Shown: positions 32,960 through 40,855 of the stretch, piece by piece
Position numbering within the stretch: position 1 is the stretch's first letter
Layout of the letters: each line of letters begins with the position of its first letter
Assembly: GCA_030625775.1 (NCBI GenBank)
Contig: DAOUQC010000031.1
Coordinates: 1-49,657 of the forward strand
Direction: 5' to 3'
Origin: Verrucomicrobiota bacterium
GTDB lineage: Bacteria > Verrucomicrobiota > Verrucomicrobiia > Verrucomicrobiales > DEV007
Length of the DNA: 49,657 bases
The notes under the pieces: generated by a model
Told to the model about the DNA's origin: nothing
The model's input: only the letters and a program-made list of their open reading frames with translations
The model's database searches: none
Program-made: the position numbers and the translations under genes

Positions 32960-34015
32960 ATGGAAATCAGCTTCCGCACCCTTCGTCTCAACAAGCTCTA
33001 CCCGCTCAGGATCAGCCGCGGCACATCCACCGGTTCAGACAATCTCTACGTCGGACTCACCAAGGACGGCATCACTGGCTGGGGGGAAATGTCACCCGGC
33101 ATCAGTGAAAAAGCATCAACCCCTCAAATCGGTGAGGATGCTTTGAAAGAATTCTGGAATCCTGCCTTTGGTGATCTCTCCATCCAGGAAGTCTGGGACA
33201 AAGCTCGTCAGGCTGGTGTGCCTGCCTGCGCACTGGCTGCTCTCGATGTTGCCCGATGGGATTGGTATGGGAAAAAATGCGGACAGCCTCTTCACCAGGT
33301 TTTTGGCCTGTCGAAAAAAATGGCGTCTACTTCCGTTACGATCGGCATCAACCCTCCGGAAGTCGTCAAAGAACGCGTGCCTGAAATACTGGAACGCACA
33401 GGCAGTAAGTTTCTAAAAATCAAACTGGGATCTCCCGAGGGATGTGAAGCTGATCAAGCGATGTTTGCCGCGATCAAAGAAGTCGTCGGCGATCGCAATG
33501 ACCTCGCGCTGCGAGTCGACGCCAACGGTGGCTGGTCCCCGGACGAAGCCGTAGATATGATGAAATGGCTGGCTGAGCGTGGAGTGGAATATGTCGAGCA
33601 ACCCTTGAAAGAAGGTGAAGAAAAACATCTGCCAAGACTTTTTAAAAACCGCCCTCTGCCGATTTATGTCGATGAGTCCTGCCGTTTTTCGGAAAACATT
33701 CCCCACTGGGTTGATTCGGTTGACGGAGTGAACTTGAAACTGATGAAGTGCGGCGGACTGACCGAAGCACTGCGCATCGTCGCCACCGCCCGTGCCCACA
33801 AGGTGAAGGTCATGATCGGTTGCATGAGTGAATCCACCCTGTCCATTTCCGCAGGCGCATCAATCGGTGCTCTGTTTGACGCCATTGACCTCGATTCCCA
33901 GCTAAACATCACTAACGACCCCTGCCGTGGAGCAACGCTGATCGACGGCGGCGTATTACCCAACGACTTGCCCGGACACGGAGCAGTCTTCATCGACCAG
34001 GAGGAGGAGAACTGA
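32960..34015 (+). CDS. Enolase-superfamily epimerase, dipeptide-epimerase/DgcA-like
   Basis: 351 residues from the ATG at 32960; a TTG at 32945 adds only five residues. Muconate-lactonising-type enolase superfamily. Catalytic and metal residues are in place: Lys153-x-Lys155 in LKIKLG, Asp187 in RVDANGGW, Glu213 in VEQPL, Asp238 in YVDES, and Lys263 in LKLMKCGG; the capping loop GCMSEST is also present. Known members epimerise Ala-Glu dipeptides or, as DgcA, racemise N-acetyl-D-glutamate. The pairing with a DUF1611 (DgcN-type) gene 1 bp downstream favours the second reading, as inference. Second gene of the operon. Cytoplasmic. Confidence 0.87.
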   Translation: MEISFRTLRLNKLYPLRISRGTSTGSDNLYVGLTKDGITGWGEMSPGISEKASTPQIGEDALKEFWNPAFGDLSIQEVWDKARQAGVPACALAALDVARWDWYGKKCGQPLHQVFGLSKKMASTSVTIGINPPEVVKERVPEILERTGSKFLKIKLGSPEGCEADQAMFAAIKEVVGDRNDLALRVDANGGWSPDEAVDMMKWLAERGVEYVEQPLKEGEEKHLPRLFKNRPLPIYVDESCRFSENIPHWVDSVDGVNLKLMKCGGLTEALRIVATARAHKVKVMIGCMSESTLSISAGASIGALFDAIDLDSQLNITNDPCRGATLIDGGVLPNDLPGHGAVFIDQEEEN

Positions 34016-34019
34016 AATG
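34001..34019 (+). promoter_or_regulatory. Strong Shine-Dalgarno for the DUF1611 gene
   Basis: AGGAGGAG lies inside the last codons of the epimerase gene, about 9 nt before the ATG at 34017. It is the clearest SD in the window, where most genes have weak ones. It supports tight translational coupling of the two proteins. Confidence 0.75.
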
Positions 34020-35054
34020 CTGAAACCCGAACAAAGCTTAGCCATTTTCATGGAAGAAAACCTCGGCGAATCCGAAGGTAAAATGGGTTACGGCGTGATG
34101 CGCTATTCTCCCAATGAAGTCACCTGTGTGATCGATTCCCGGCATGCTGGAAAACAAGTCAACGATGTGGTCGACATGCCGCACAACTGTCCGGTTGTCG
34201 CCAATGTGGAAGAAGCCCATAAACTCGGTGCCGATGTTTTGATCCTCGGCATCGCGCCCACCGGAGGACGTTTGCCTGACCCGTGGCTGGCTGAACTTGA
34301 AACAGCTCTCACTCTTGGCATGTCGCTCGCCAACGGCTTGCACGATGACTTGAATGCCCGCTTTGGACATTTGCTCAAGGAGGATCAGTGGATCTGGGAC
34401 ATTCGCCACCCGGGAGAAGATCCACCCATTACCAGTGCCGATGCCACACGTCTCGACAACAAACGTGTGTTGTTAATTGGAACAGACATGGCCATTGGCA
34501 AAATGACCGCTGGCCTTGAAATCTATCGCTGGGTGCGTAATCACGGACAGCAGTCCACCGCCTTTCTAGCTACCGGCCAGATTGGGATCACCATCACTGG
34601 TCGAGGCATTCCCCTGGACGGCATCAAAATTGATCACGCTGTCAATGCGGTGTCCACTCTGGTCACCAGTGCAGCCGAAGATGACATCGTTTTCATCGAA
34701 GGCCAGGGTTCTCTCTTACACGCCCGCAGTTCGGCAACCCTCGCCCTGATGCGTGGCAGCTGTCCGACCCACTTCATTCTCTGCCACCGGGCAGGGATGG
34801 AAAATCTCGATCAAATGCCGGAAGTCAAAGTCCCGGATCTCAAAGAGTTTATCAAACTCAACGAAGACCTCGCATCTGCCTGCGGCACCTACCCCCGACC
34901 AAAGACCATCGGCATCGCTCTGAAAACCGCCCATCTGAGCGACGAGGAAGCCAAAGCAGCCATCGCCGATCTCGAAGAACAGACCGGACTCCCTGTCACT
35001 GACGTGGTCCGCTACGGCGCAGAGAAGCTAGGCCGATTGTTGATATCGGAGTAA
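34017..35054 (+). CDS. DUF1611 protein, DgcN-like
   Basis: 345 residues. The N-terminal DUF1611_N-like part runs to about residue 145 (VMRYSPNEVTCVIDSRHAGKQ, ILGIAPTGGRLP), then a P-loop-like GTDMAIGKMTA at about 160 followed by STAFLATGQIGITITGRGIPLDG and VFIEGQGSLLHARSSA. DUF1611 includes DgcN, described as a D-glutamate N-acetyltransferase acting with DgcA in marine bacteria and haloarchaea. Whether this copy has that substrate is inference. The start is 1 bp after the epimerase stop with a strong SD. No acetyltransferase GNAT motif is present. Cytoplasmic. Confidence 0.85.
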   Translation: MLKPEQSLAIFMEENLGESEGKMGYGVMRYSPNEVTCVIDSRHAGKQVNDVVDMPHNCPVVANVEEAHKLGADVLILGIAPTGGRLPDPWLAELETALTLGMSLANGLHDDLNARFGHLLKEDQWIWDIRHPGEDPPITSADATRLDNKRVLLIGTDMAIGKMTAGLEIYRWVRNHGQQSTAFLATGQIGITITGRGIPLDGIKIDHAVNAVSTLVTSAAEDDIVFIEGQGSLLHARSSATLALMRGSCPTHFILCHRAGMENLDQMPEVKVPDLKEFIKLNEDLASACGTYPRPKTIGIALKTAHLSDEEAKAAIADLEEQTGLPVTDVVRYGAEKLGRLLISE

Positions 35055-35099
35055 AACAGGCCTCTCACTGAGGCACTAAGACACGGAAAGGACCTTGGT

Positions 35100-35495
35100 A
35101 TGCCCAGGAGACAGACAAAAACAAAAGGCGGGACGCATCAAGCTTTGATCAACTGCTCGTTCGAAAGTCGAGTTGTGAGTTGGCTGATGCAGGATGGCTG
35201 GCAGGTATTCACGCCAGTATTAGATTATGGGCATCAAACCGACATCCTGATCTCAGATGGCCCGAACTATCATCGCATCCAAATCAAAACCGTTGATGCC
35301 AAATCAGAAAATCAAATCGTAGAAAACAGATGGATAGGCAGCAATGTGGATTGCGTAGTGTATTTCGCCCGGAACTCTAACTGGGGCTTTGTGCTTCCTG
35401 CATTTACCCAGAAAAAAAGGAAACTAAATACCAAAGGCCATATCAAATTCAAGCAAACAAAAAACGAGTTCCTGAAGGCGTTTCATAAAATATGA
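35100..35495 (+). CDS. PD-(D/E)XK-like endonuclease-fold ORF
   Basis: 131 residues. A helix with conserved Ser-Phe-Glu (INCSFESRVVSWLMQDGW) is followed by YGHQTDILISDGPNYHRIQIKTV, in which the Asp of TDIL and the Q-x-K of IQIKT fit motif D-x(n)-(E/Q)xK of PD-(D/E)XK nucleases such as group I intron endonuclease-like and restriction-type proteins. It then has DCVVYFARNSNWGFVLP and a basic end. No methyltransferase is beside it. The GAGG/AAAGGA spacing before the ATG is weak. Flanked by inverted repeats and on the same strand as the DUF1611 gene (45 bp). Probably a small transferable nuclease ORF; function unproven. Confidence 0.7.
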   Translation: MPRRQTKTKGGTHQALINCSFESRVVSWLMQDGWQVFTPVLDYGHQTDILISDGPNYHRIQIKTVDAKSENQIVENRWIGSNVDCVVYFARNSNWGFVLPAFTQKKRKLNTKGHIKFKQTKNEFLKAFHKI

Positions 35496-35510
35496 TGCGC
35501 CAATACCTCA

Positions 35511-35531
35511 AATAAGATTCAAGATCTTATT
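35511..35531 (+). terminator. Hairpin after the nuclease ORF
   Basis: AATAAGAT (35511-35518) pairs with ATCTTATT (35524-35531) around a 5-nt loop, 16 bp after the ORF stop. AT-rich stem with no T-tract; weak terminator or element structure. Confidence 0.4.
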
Positions 35532-35583
35532 GATTAACTCCTCTGTGTATCTCCGTGAGAAATATTTCTTCTGGAGGTAACGC

Positions 35584-36294
35584 CTACTCCGGAATCTGCA
35601 AATGCAGCTTTTTCAACTTCGGAAACAGAATCGCTCTGATATACCCATCATCCGGGTGCAAGCGGGCGTAATTCTGATGATATTCTTCTGCTGGATAAAA
35701 TTTCTCCAAAGGAACAATCTGGGTGACCACGGCACTCGGATACATTTCAGCTTCATTCAGCTTTTTCTTGGAAGCTTCAGCGGCTGCTTTTTCTTCATCA
35801 TTCTGATAAAAAATAGCCGAACGATACTGGCGACCACTGTCAGGCCCCTGGCGATTCATCGTGGTGGGATCGTGCAATTTCCAGAAAGTCTCAAGCACCT
35901 CGTCATAACTAACCTTGTCCTGATCAAAGGTGACTTTCACCACTTCTGCATGGTCGGTTTTACCGGTGCAAACCGCCTCATAGTTCGCGTCACCAGCCGT
36001 TCCTCCTGCATAACCCGACACCACGGCGGTCACGCCGTCCATCTGTTGCAATACCTCTTCGACACACCAGAAACAACCCGCTCCTAGAATCGCATAACCC
36101 GGATTTTTGGGAAGCTTGCTTTCATCGGGAATCGTCAGTTTGCCATTTGTTTCCAAATGGACGGCTACTTTTTCTTCTTTCTCGACCGGAGTCGATCCCT
36201 TCGGGTTACAGGCAACCGCCAATACCAGAATCCCTAACAAGCCCGATGCTGCAACACCAGCTTTTGACCAAGCTATTTTCGTAATTTTATTCAT
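35584..36294 (-). CDS. msrA: Peptide methionine-(S)-sulfoxide reductase MsrA, exported lipoprotein
   Basis: 236 residues from the ATG at 36292-36294; codons upstream add 15 residues with no signal. Residues 8-29 form a hydrophobic signal ending LAVAC, a probable lipobox with Cys29. The MsrA domain (about 65-220) has GAGCFWCVEE (Cys74 is the catalytic Cys, Cys77 beside it), GYAGGTAGDANYEAVCTGKTDHAEVV, and LHDPTTMNRQGPDSGRQYRSAIFY, all canonical. Reduces methionine S-sulfoxide in proteins, here outside the cytoplasm, unlike the usual cytosolic form. Solitary gene. Confidence 0.95.
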   Translation of the reverse strand: MNKITKIAWSKAGVAASGLLGILVLAVACNPKGSTPVEKEEKVAVHLETNGKLTIPDESKLPKNPGYAILGAGCFWCVEEVLQQMDGVTAVVSGYAGGTAGDANYEAVCTGKTDHAEVVKVTFDQDKVSYDEVLETFWKLHDPTTMNRQGPDSGRQYRSAIFYQNDEEKAAAEASKKKLNEAEMYPSAVVTQIVPLEKFYPAEEYHQNYARLHPDDGYIRAILFPKLKKLHLQIPE

Positions 36295-36414
36295 AATTAT
36301 TATATCACTTTCCAATACCTCGCTTTTCAAACAAGGCAAAATTTCAAACTTTCGCAGCTAACTACCCGGAGCTCGAAGCACCGCCCGTTTCGAAGTACTG
36401 CCCGCTCATCTCCA

Positions 36415-36882
36415 TCAGCTTAGTTTCCTGGCATAGCGTCGAAGTTCAAATTCAGGATAAGAAACCATCACTTCCTGCAAATCAAACAGCTCTTCAAAAG
36501 CAGGAAAACAGGCATCTCCCTGATATTCTTCGAATACATACGACAAATACAGCTCCTCACATTTAGGCAGCAACTTCTCATACAACATCGCTCCTCCAAG
36601 CAAAAACACATCCCCCTGCAAGTCCAAATCGTCCAGGGATTCGACCGAATTCACCAACTCGAACCCCTCCGGCGCATCCGCCCACTGCCTGGAAACCACA
36701 ATATTCCGGCGACCGGGCAATGGCCGCCCAATTGATTCACAAGTCTTGCGGCCCATCACCACAGGATGACCCATCGTCAATTTTTTGAACCAGCGAAAAT
36801 CTTCCGGCAAATGCCAGGGAAGCTTACCCTCCTTCCCAATCACCCGATTGGAAGCCATCGCTGCTATTGCTTTCAGTTTCAT
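36415..36882 (-). CDS. folA: Dihydrofolate reductase
   Basis: 155 residues from the ATG at 36880-36882, with a GTG directly before it. DHFR hallmarks: ASNRVIGKEGKLPWHLPEDFRWFK with the active-site acid Asp28, VVMGRKTCESIGRPLPGRRNIVVSR for NADPH binding, and FLLGGAMLYEKLLP. Regenerates tetrahydrofolate. The gene follows thyA by about 21 bp on the same strand, the classical thyA-folA pairing in which DHFR restores the folate oxidised by thymidylate synthase. Cytoplasmic. Confidence 0.97.
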   Translation of the reverse strand: MKLKAIAAMASNRVIGKEGKLPWHLPEDFRWFKKLTMGHPVVMGRKTCESIGRPLPGRRNIVVSRQWADAPEGFELVNSVESLDDLDLQGDVFLLGGAMLYEKLLPKCEELYLSYVFEEYQGDACFPAFEELFDLQEVMVSYPEFELRRYARKLS

Positions 36883-36903
36883 CACAAGGGATTAGACAAA
36901 AGC

Positions 36904-37707
36904 TCACACAGCAATTGGAGCCTTGATCCCTGGATGGGGATCGTAGCCAATCAATTCAAAATCGTCGTAAGTAAAACCATCCACTGTTTTCACCTCGGGA
37001 TTCAATTTCATCTGTGGCAAAGCCCGCAGCTCACGAGTCAACTGCAAGCGAGCCTGATCCAAATGGTTGGAATACAAATGCAGATCCCCGAAAGTATGCA
37101 CAAACTCACCCGGTTTCAGATCACAGGCCTGGGCCATCATCATCGTCAACAGCGCATAGGAAGCGACGTTGAACGGCACTCCGAGAAAAAGATCCGCACT
37201 GCGCTGATAAAGCTGGCAACTCAGTTCCCCTGCTTCCACATCCACATAAAACTGAAACAGGCAATGGCAGGGAGGCAGGGCCATACGAGGTACATCACTC
37301 GGGTTCCATGCGCAGACGATATGCCTACGGCTCTGCGGCCGCGTTTTGATTTGTTCCACCACCTGCGCAATCTGGTCGATGGGCGACTCCCCCGCCCCCG
37401 TCTGCCAGGCACGCCACTGTTTGCCGTAAACAGGACCAAGATTGCCTTTTTCATCCGCCCACTCGTCCCAGATAGTCACTCCATTCTCCTGCAAATACTT
37501 CACATTGGTATCACCCTTCAAAAACCACAGCAGTTCATGAATGATCGATCTCAAGTGCAATTTTTTAGTCGTTAAAACCGGGAAGCTGTCCCGGATACTG
37601 AAACGGGCCTGGGCACCAAACACCCCGATCGTGCCAACCCCGGTTCGGTCATCACGGGTTTTGCCCTCTTCCAATACCAGTTTTAATAAGCGGTGATACT
37701 CCTGCAT
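36904..37707 (-). CDS. thyA: Thymidylate synthase
   Basis: 267 residues from the ATG at 37705-37707; a second ATG four codons upstream is possible. Methylates dUMP to dTMP with methylenetetrahydrofolate. Catalytic Cys147 in ALPPCHC, the dUMP phosphate-binding GTRPQ-type segment as [35 protein letters not shown], and [13 protein letters not shown] are all canonical. The usual length for ThyA. Upstream of folA in the operon. Confidence 0.98.
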   Translation of the reverse strand: MQEYHRLLKLVLEEGKTRDDRTGVGTIGVFGAQARFSIRDSFPVLTTKKLHLRSIIHELLWFLKGDTNVKYLQENGVTIWDEWADEKGNLGPVYGKQWRAWQTGAGESPIDQIAQVVEQIKTRPQSRRHIVCAWNPSDVPRMALPPCHCLFQFYVDVEAGELSCQLYQRSADLFLGVPFNVASYALLTMMMAQACDLKPGEFVHTFGDLHLYSNHLDQARLQLTRELRALPQMKLNPEVKTVDGFTYDDFELIGYDPHPGIKAPIAV

Positions 37708-37754
37708 AACAACAAGCAAACTCTATAGATTATCATTACTCATTCTCAAATGCC

Positions 37755-37775
37755 AATTGCTAATTGCTAATTGCT
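37755..37775. repeat. AATTGCT heptamer array
   Basis: Three exact tandem copies of AATTGCT at 37755, 37762 and 37769, followed by AATTTT. Located in the 86-bp spacer upstream of thyA and downstream of the RF-like gene. Resembles the AATTNCT array at 20968-20988. Confidence 0.85.
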
Positions 37776-37793
37776 AATTTTAAATGCTGAATG

Positions 37794-38195
37794 TTATTCC
37801 TCCCGCACACTTTTTCTCCGCTGTTTTTTCTCGGAACGCTGCGTTTTTGTCGCCTGCAATCGTTTTTTCTGGGCTTTCGAACGCCTCCTCTTGCGGTAAC
37901 GCTCCCGGGCTCGCAAGCGTTGCTGCTCCAGTTTCCTCTGTCGATTGATTTTTTCAAGACGTTCGCAAAGCAGCAAGCGCGCCTGATAACGATTAAAGCT
38001 CTGCGATCGCCCAGCCTGACACTGCACTTCAATCCCCGATGCCTCGTGCTTCAAATACACCCGGGAAGCCGTTTTGTTGATTTTCTGCCCACCCGGACCC
38101 GCTCCCGCAATAAATTTTTCAGTCAAATCTTCTTCACCAACCCCCAATCGCCCCAGGCGAAGCATCAATTGTTTCTGTTTTTCAGCACTAATCAT
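37794..38195 (-). CDS. RF-1-domain GGQ protein, ArfB/C12orf65-like
   Basis: 133 residues. Residues 20-70 are the class I release factor domain 3 with GAGPGGQKINKTASRVYLKH (GGQ at 35-37) and RSQSFNRYQARLLL. From about residue 75 on, the sequence is a highly basic helix (KINRQRKLEQQRLRARERYRKRRRSKAQ), the usual tail that enters the mRNA channel of stalled ribosomes. The codon-recognition domain of RF1/RF2 is absent. Releases nascent peptides from stalled ribosomes, by family knowledge. Cytoplasmic. Confidence 0.88.
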   Translation of the reverse strand: MISAEKQKQLMLRLGRLGVGEEDLTEKFIAGAGPGGQKINKTASRVYLKHEASGIEVQCQAGRSQSFNRYQARLLLCERLEKINRQRKLEQQRLRARERYRKRRRSKAQKKRLQATKTQRSEKKQRRKSVREE

Positions 38196-38288
38196 GACAA
38201 GTAAACTTTTCAGTTTTCCTAAATAATAACAAACAAGAAAGGCCTCACCCTCATAACTAATCTAATCTTAGTTATTTAAAGAAAACAC

Positions 38289-38294
38289 TATAAT
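38289..38294 (+). promoter_or_regulatory. Candidate -10 box (TATAAT) upstream of the SH3-like gene
   Basis: A perfect TATAAT sits at 38289-38294 in an AT-rich spacer, 68 bp before the ATG at 38362. No good -35 was found at 16-18 bp spacing, so it is only a candidate. Confidence 0.3.
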
Positions 38295-38361
38295 TCCTAT
38301 AACACTTTTACTTTTCCTTTAGTTGGACTATCTCGTCTGCATAGGATAGAATTCCCCAACT

Positions 38362-39840
38362 TTGCTTTTTCGCAAGATTATGAAAGCTATCATGGCAGAA
38401 CGGCTCTCGCATCGCTCTCTTTTTTTCTATCTCCGCATTATTCTGGTATTTGCGGCGAGCGTGATTGTCTGGCTACCTTTGGCCAAAGCACAGCAAGTCG
38501 GGCTCCCCCGTGGTTCGGATGCTGACCACAAACGCCTGCTTCAAATCCGTGCCGAGGCCCAGCAAGCACAGCGCGATGCCCAGATCGCTGCACTGCGACG
38601 CACCGCAGCCCAAAGCACGGAAAAAAGCAACCGCGACATCGTCCTTGAACAAGCTCGCCTCGACAAGGAATTCAAACGTCGGGCCACCCTCGCAGTTCAG
38701 CAACAACAGGCTGCCGATGCTTACAGAAAAATCAAGCAATCGGAAATCGATTCCTGGAATGGAAAAGGCAAAAACAGGGTCACCCCCGGGGTGCCCGCAA
38801 ATTTCACTGCCAGCCTGCCGCCACTCGAAAAAGAATCCCGCAAAAAAAAGGGCCTCTTCGGTGGAGTCGCCTCCCTGCGCCCCGACTTTTTGAGCAGGAA
38901 AAAGAAAAAAGAAAAAAAAGCCACCATGCCTGTTATGCAGTTTGCTCCCCCTGAAAGTCTGACCCTTGACGGAGTCGTGCCACGCACCCCGGAGTCCATT
39001 GCAGAAACAAAGCCCGAGCCTGTCGAACAGCCTGTAAAAAGGGGGTTCAGAATCCCTTTGGTTAGCAATTTGACCGGAGGCAAAAAGAAAAATGAAAACC
39101 CCTATTCAGACGAAATCGGCTCAACGAGTGAAGCTGACTCAACCGAGCCGCAGCAAACGTGGCGAGATGCTTATCCGGAAGAAGGCGATGTAACTACAGA
39201 GAAAAAAGGGTTCTTCTCCCGCATCGGCAACAAAAACAAATCCGAAGATCCTGATGCCTACTACGGCCCCGGCGGCATAGGAAATACGGACGAAACAGAT
39301 GAAATGATCGATGAGCCCAAGTCTGGATTTCTTTCCAAGCTCTCTCTTAAAAAGAACAAACCATCCGATATTCAGGATGTGGGATCTGGCGCAGAGCCCG
39401 AGACTTCTAATTCCAGAACAGACATTTATGTAGTGGATTCCAGCAAAGCCCAGTTTTTCCCTTTTGGAAAATCAGGAAATCAAACCGATTCCCAGGGGCT
39501 TGGAGAAGGAACCCTCGTGCGTATGACCAAATCCGGTGACGACTGGTCATCCATTGAGTTATCCTCTGGTACCATGGGAGTGATCCGCAACAAACACCTG
39601 CGCCGAGCCAAGGCCAGTGAAGTCCCCGGCAATATGTTTGCCCACAAAGCCAAGACCCCCTACCCGACTACCGCCCGAATCAGCAAGCCTCGTTCGGCAA
39701 CAGGCAAAGGTTCGAAGCACCACTACAGCGAACCGGTCAACGTACCCCTCCCTGATTTGCCAGTAGGAGGCAGCGACTCCGGTGCTCTCATCGGAAATGG
39801 CCTGCTACCGCCCCTTGAACAAAATAGCACTATTCAGTAA
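38362..39840 (+). CDS. Exported basic-repeat protein with SH3-like domain
   Basis: 492 residues; ATGs at 38362, 38380 and 38392 are all possible starts. The hydrophobic signal segment is at 19-40, with cleavage near AKA-QQ (43/44). Residues 55-125 are an Ala/Gln/Arg-rich helix, probably a coiled coil. Four basic patches recur, separated by acidic or Pro-rich linkers: KKKGLFGG/RKKKKEKK (161-186), KRGFRIPLVSNLTGGKKK (226-243), KKGFFSRIGNKNK (281-293), KSGFLSKLSLKKNK (320-333). Residues about 380-415 (GEGTLVRMTKSGDDWSSIEL, GVIRNKHLRRA) look like a bacterial SH3 domain. No enzyme motif. Followed after 10 bp by an L,D-transpeptidase gene, so a wall-associated role is likely. Confidence 0.72.
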   Translation: MLFRKIMKAIMAERLSHRSLFFYLRIILVFAASVIVWLPLAKAQQVGLPRGSDADHKRLLQIRAEAQQAQRDAQIAALRRTAAQSTEKSNRDIVLEQARLDKEFKRRATLAVQQQQAADAYRKIKQSEIDSWNGKGKNRVTPGVPANFTASLPPLEKESRKKKGLFGGVASLRPDFLSRKKKKEKKATMPVMQFAPPESLTLDGVVPRTPESIAETKPEPVEQPVKRGFRIPLVSNLTGGKKKNENPYSDEIGSTSEADSTEPQQTWRDAYPEEGDVTTEKKGFFSRIGNKNKSEDPDAYYGPGGIGNTDETDEMIDEPKSGFLSKLSLKKNKPSDIQDVGSGAEPETSNSRTDIYVVDSSKAQFFPFGKSGNQTDSQGLGEGTLVRMTKSGDDWSSIELSSGTMGVIRNKHLRRAKASEVPGNMFAHKAKTPYPTTARISKPRSATGKGSKHHYSEPVNVPLPDLPVGGSDSGALIGNGLLPPLEQNSTIQ

Positions 39841-39850
39841 GGTATCCGGC

Positions 39851-40723
39851 ATGCGACTTGCCAGCTCCCCTTTCCGTGTGCGTCCTTATTCCCGGGGAGC
39901 GCTTTTGTTGATCACCACTCTGTTGGTCACCACTCTGTTGGTCAGCTTGAACTCGATATCATCTGCAGAGCAAAAAAAAGCCCTAGGTATTTTCAGCCGC
40001 AGCACAGCGAAAAAAGAAGCTCATCAGCTACCCACTAGCCTGCCTTCAAACGTCCGCCAATTGCTGGTCACCACCACCCCGGACTGGAACAGTCATCGAG
40101 GCCAACTCTGGGTTTTTCACAAACCACAGGCAACCTCAGACTGGCAAGCCGCCCTGTTTCCAAAACCCCTCCCCGTCTTACTCGGAAGCAAGGGATTGGC
40201 CTGGGGTCGAGGCAGCCTGCTCAACCCCAGGGGACAAGTCAAAAGAGAACGAGACGGCAGAGCCCCTGCCGGCTGCTTTTCGATTGGCAAACTATACGGT
40301 TACGCCCCCCAAGCCCCCACAGGAACAGCCCTGCCCTATCATCGAGTAGGGAAATGGGATGCCTGGCCGGATGATCCTGCCAATCCTTATTACAACCGTC
40401 ATGTAGTGATCGACCCGCGACGCGGTATCCCCCCCTGGTTCGATAAACAAAAAATGCGCCATGGGGATTTTGCCTACGAATGGTTGTTAGAGATCCGCCA
40501 CAATGCCGATCCTCCTGTGCCCGGGGCCGGCAGTGTCATTTTTTTCCATATCCGCCGCGGCCCCGACCGTGCTACCAGCGGTTGTACCACCATGGAAAAA
40601 TCAAAACTAGTGCAAATCATTCAATGGCTGCGCCCCCGGGGAAACCCCCGTTACATCCTCCTGCCCCAAAGTGAATACCAACGACTCCAACCCTATTGGA
40701 AACTGCCTACTCTGAACCAGTAG
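39851..40723 (+). CDS. L,D-transpeptidase (YkuD-fold), exported
   Basis: 290 residues from the ATG at 39851, preceded by AAGG. The 23 upstream codons overlap the previous gene and are not needed. A signal/anchor segment covers about 15-38 (GALLLITTLLVTTLLVSLNS). The YkuD catalytic pattern is present as H-x(8)-S-G-C-T: His233 in FFHIRR and Cys245 in SGCTTM. GRAPAGCFSIGKLYGY and HVVIDPRRG belong to the same domain. Cross-links or attaches to peptidoglycan peptides, or trims them. Forms a two-gene operon with the basic-repeat protein upstream. Confidence 0.88.
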   Translation: MRLASSPFRVRPYSRGALLLITTLLVTTLLVSLNSISSAEQKKALGIFSRSTAKKEAHQLPTSLPSNVRQLLVTTTPDWNSHRGQLWVFHKPQATSDWQAALFPKPLPVLLGSKGLAWGRGSLLNPRGQVKRERDGRAPAGCFSIGKLYGYAPQAPTGTALPYHRVGKWDAWPDDPANPYYNRHVVIDPRRGIPPWFDKQKMRHGDFAYEWLLEIRHNADPPVPGAGSVIFFHIRRGPDRATSGCTTMEKSKLVQIIQWLRPRGNPRYILLPQSEYQRLQPYWKLPTLNQ

Positions 40724-40855
40724 GATCAGCTCAACACATCATTTTCTGATAAAACTTGAACATTATCTAAGATTTCAGTATCTAATGATAAGTTACATTA
40801 ATTAACAAAATCCCATCTTGAATAACGCTATAGTATTGAACACCATACTTTTGCC

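Larger units (their letters stand above)
35063..35560. repeat. Imperfect inverted repeats flanking the PD-(D/E)XK-like ORF
   Basis: The left arm at 35063-35090 begins TCTCACTGAGGCACTAAGAC. The right arm at 35538-35560 read on the minus strand begins TCTCACGGAGATACACAGAG. Ten of the first eleven bases agree, and both continue as degenerate AC/AG-rich text. Between them lies only the 131-residue ORF. Confidence 0.6.

Noticed and set aside
36766-37575. 269-codon plus-strand ORF opposite thyA
   Set aside because: Antisense of a certain thymidylate synthase; His/Gln-rich with no family signs.
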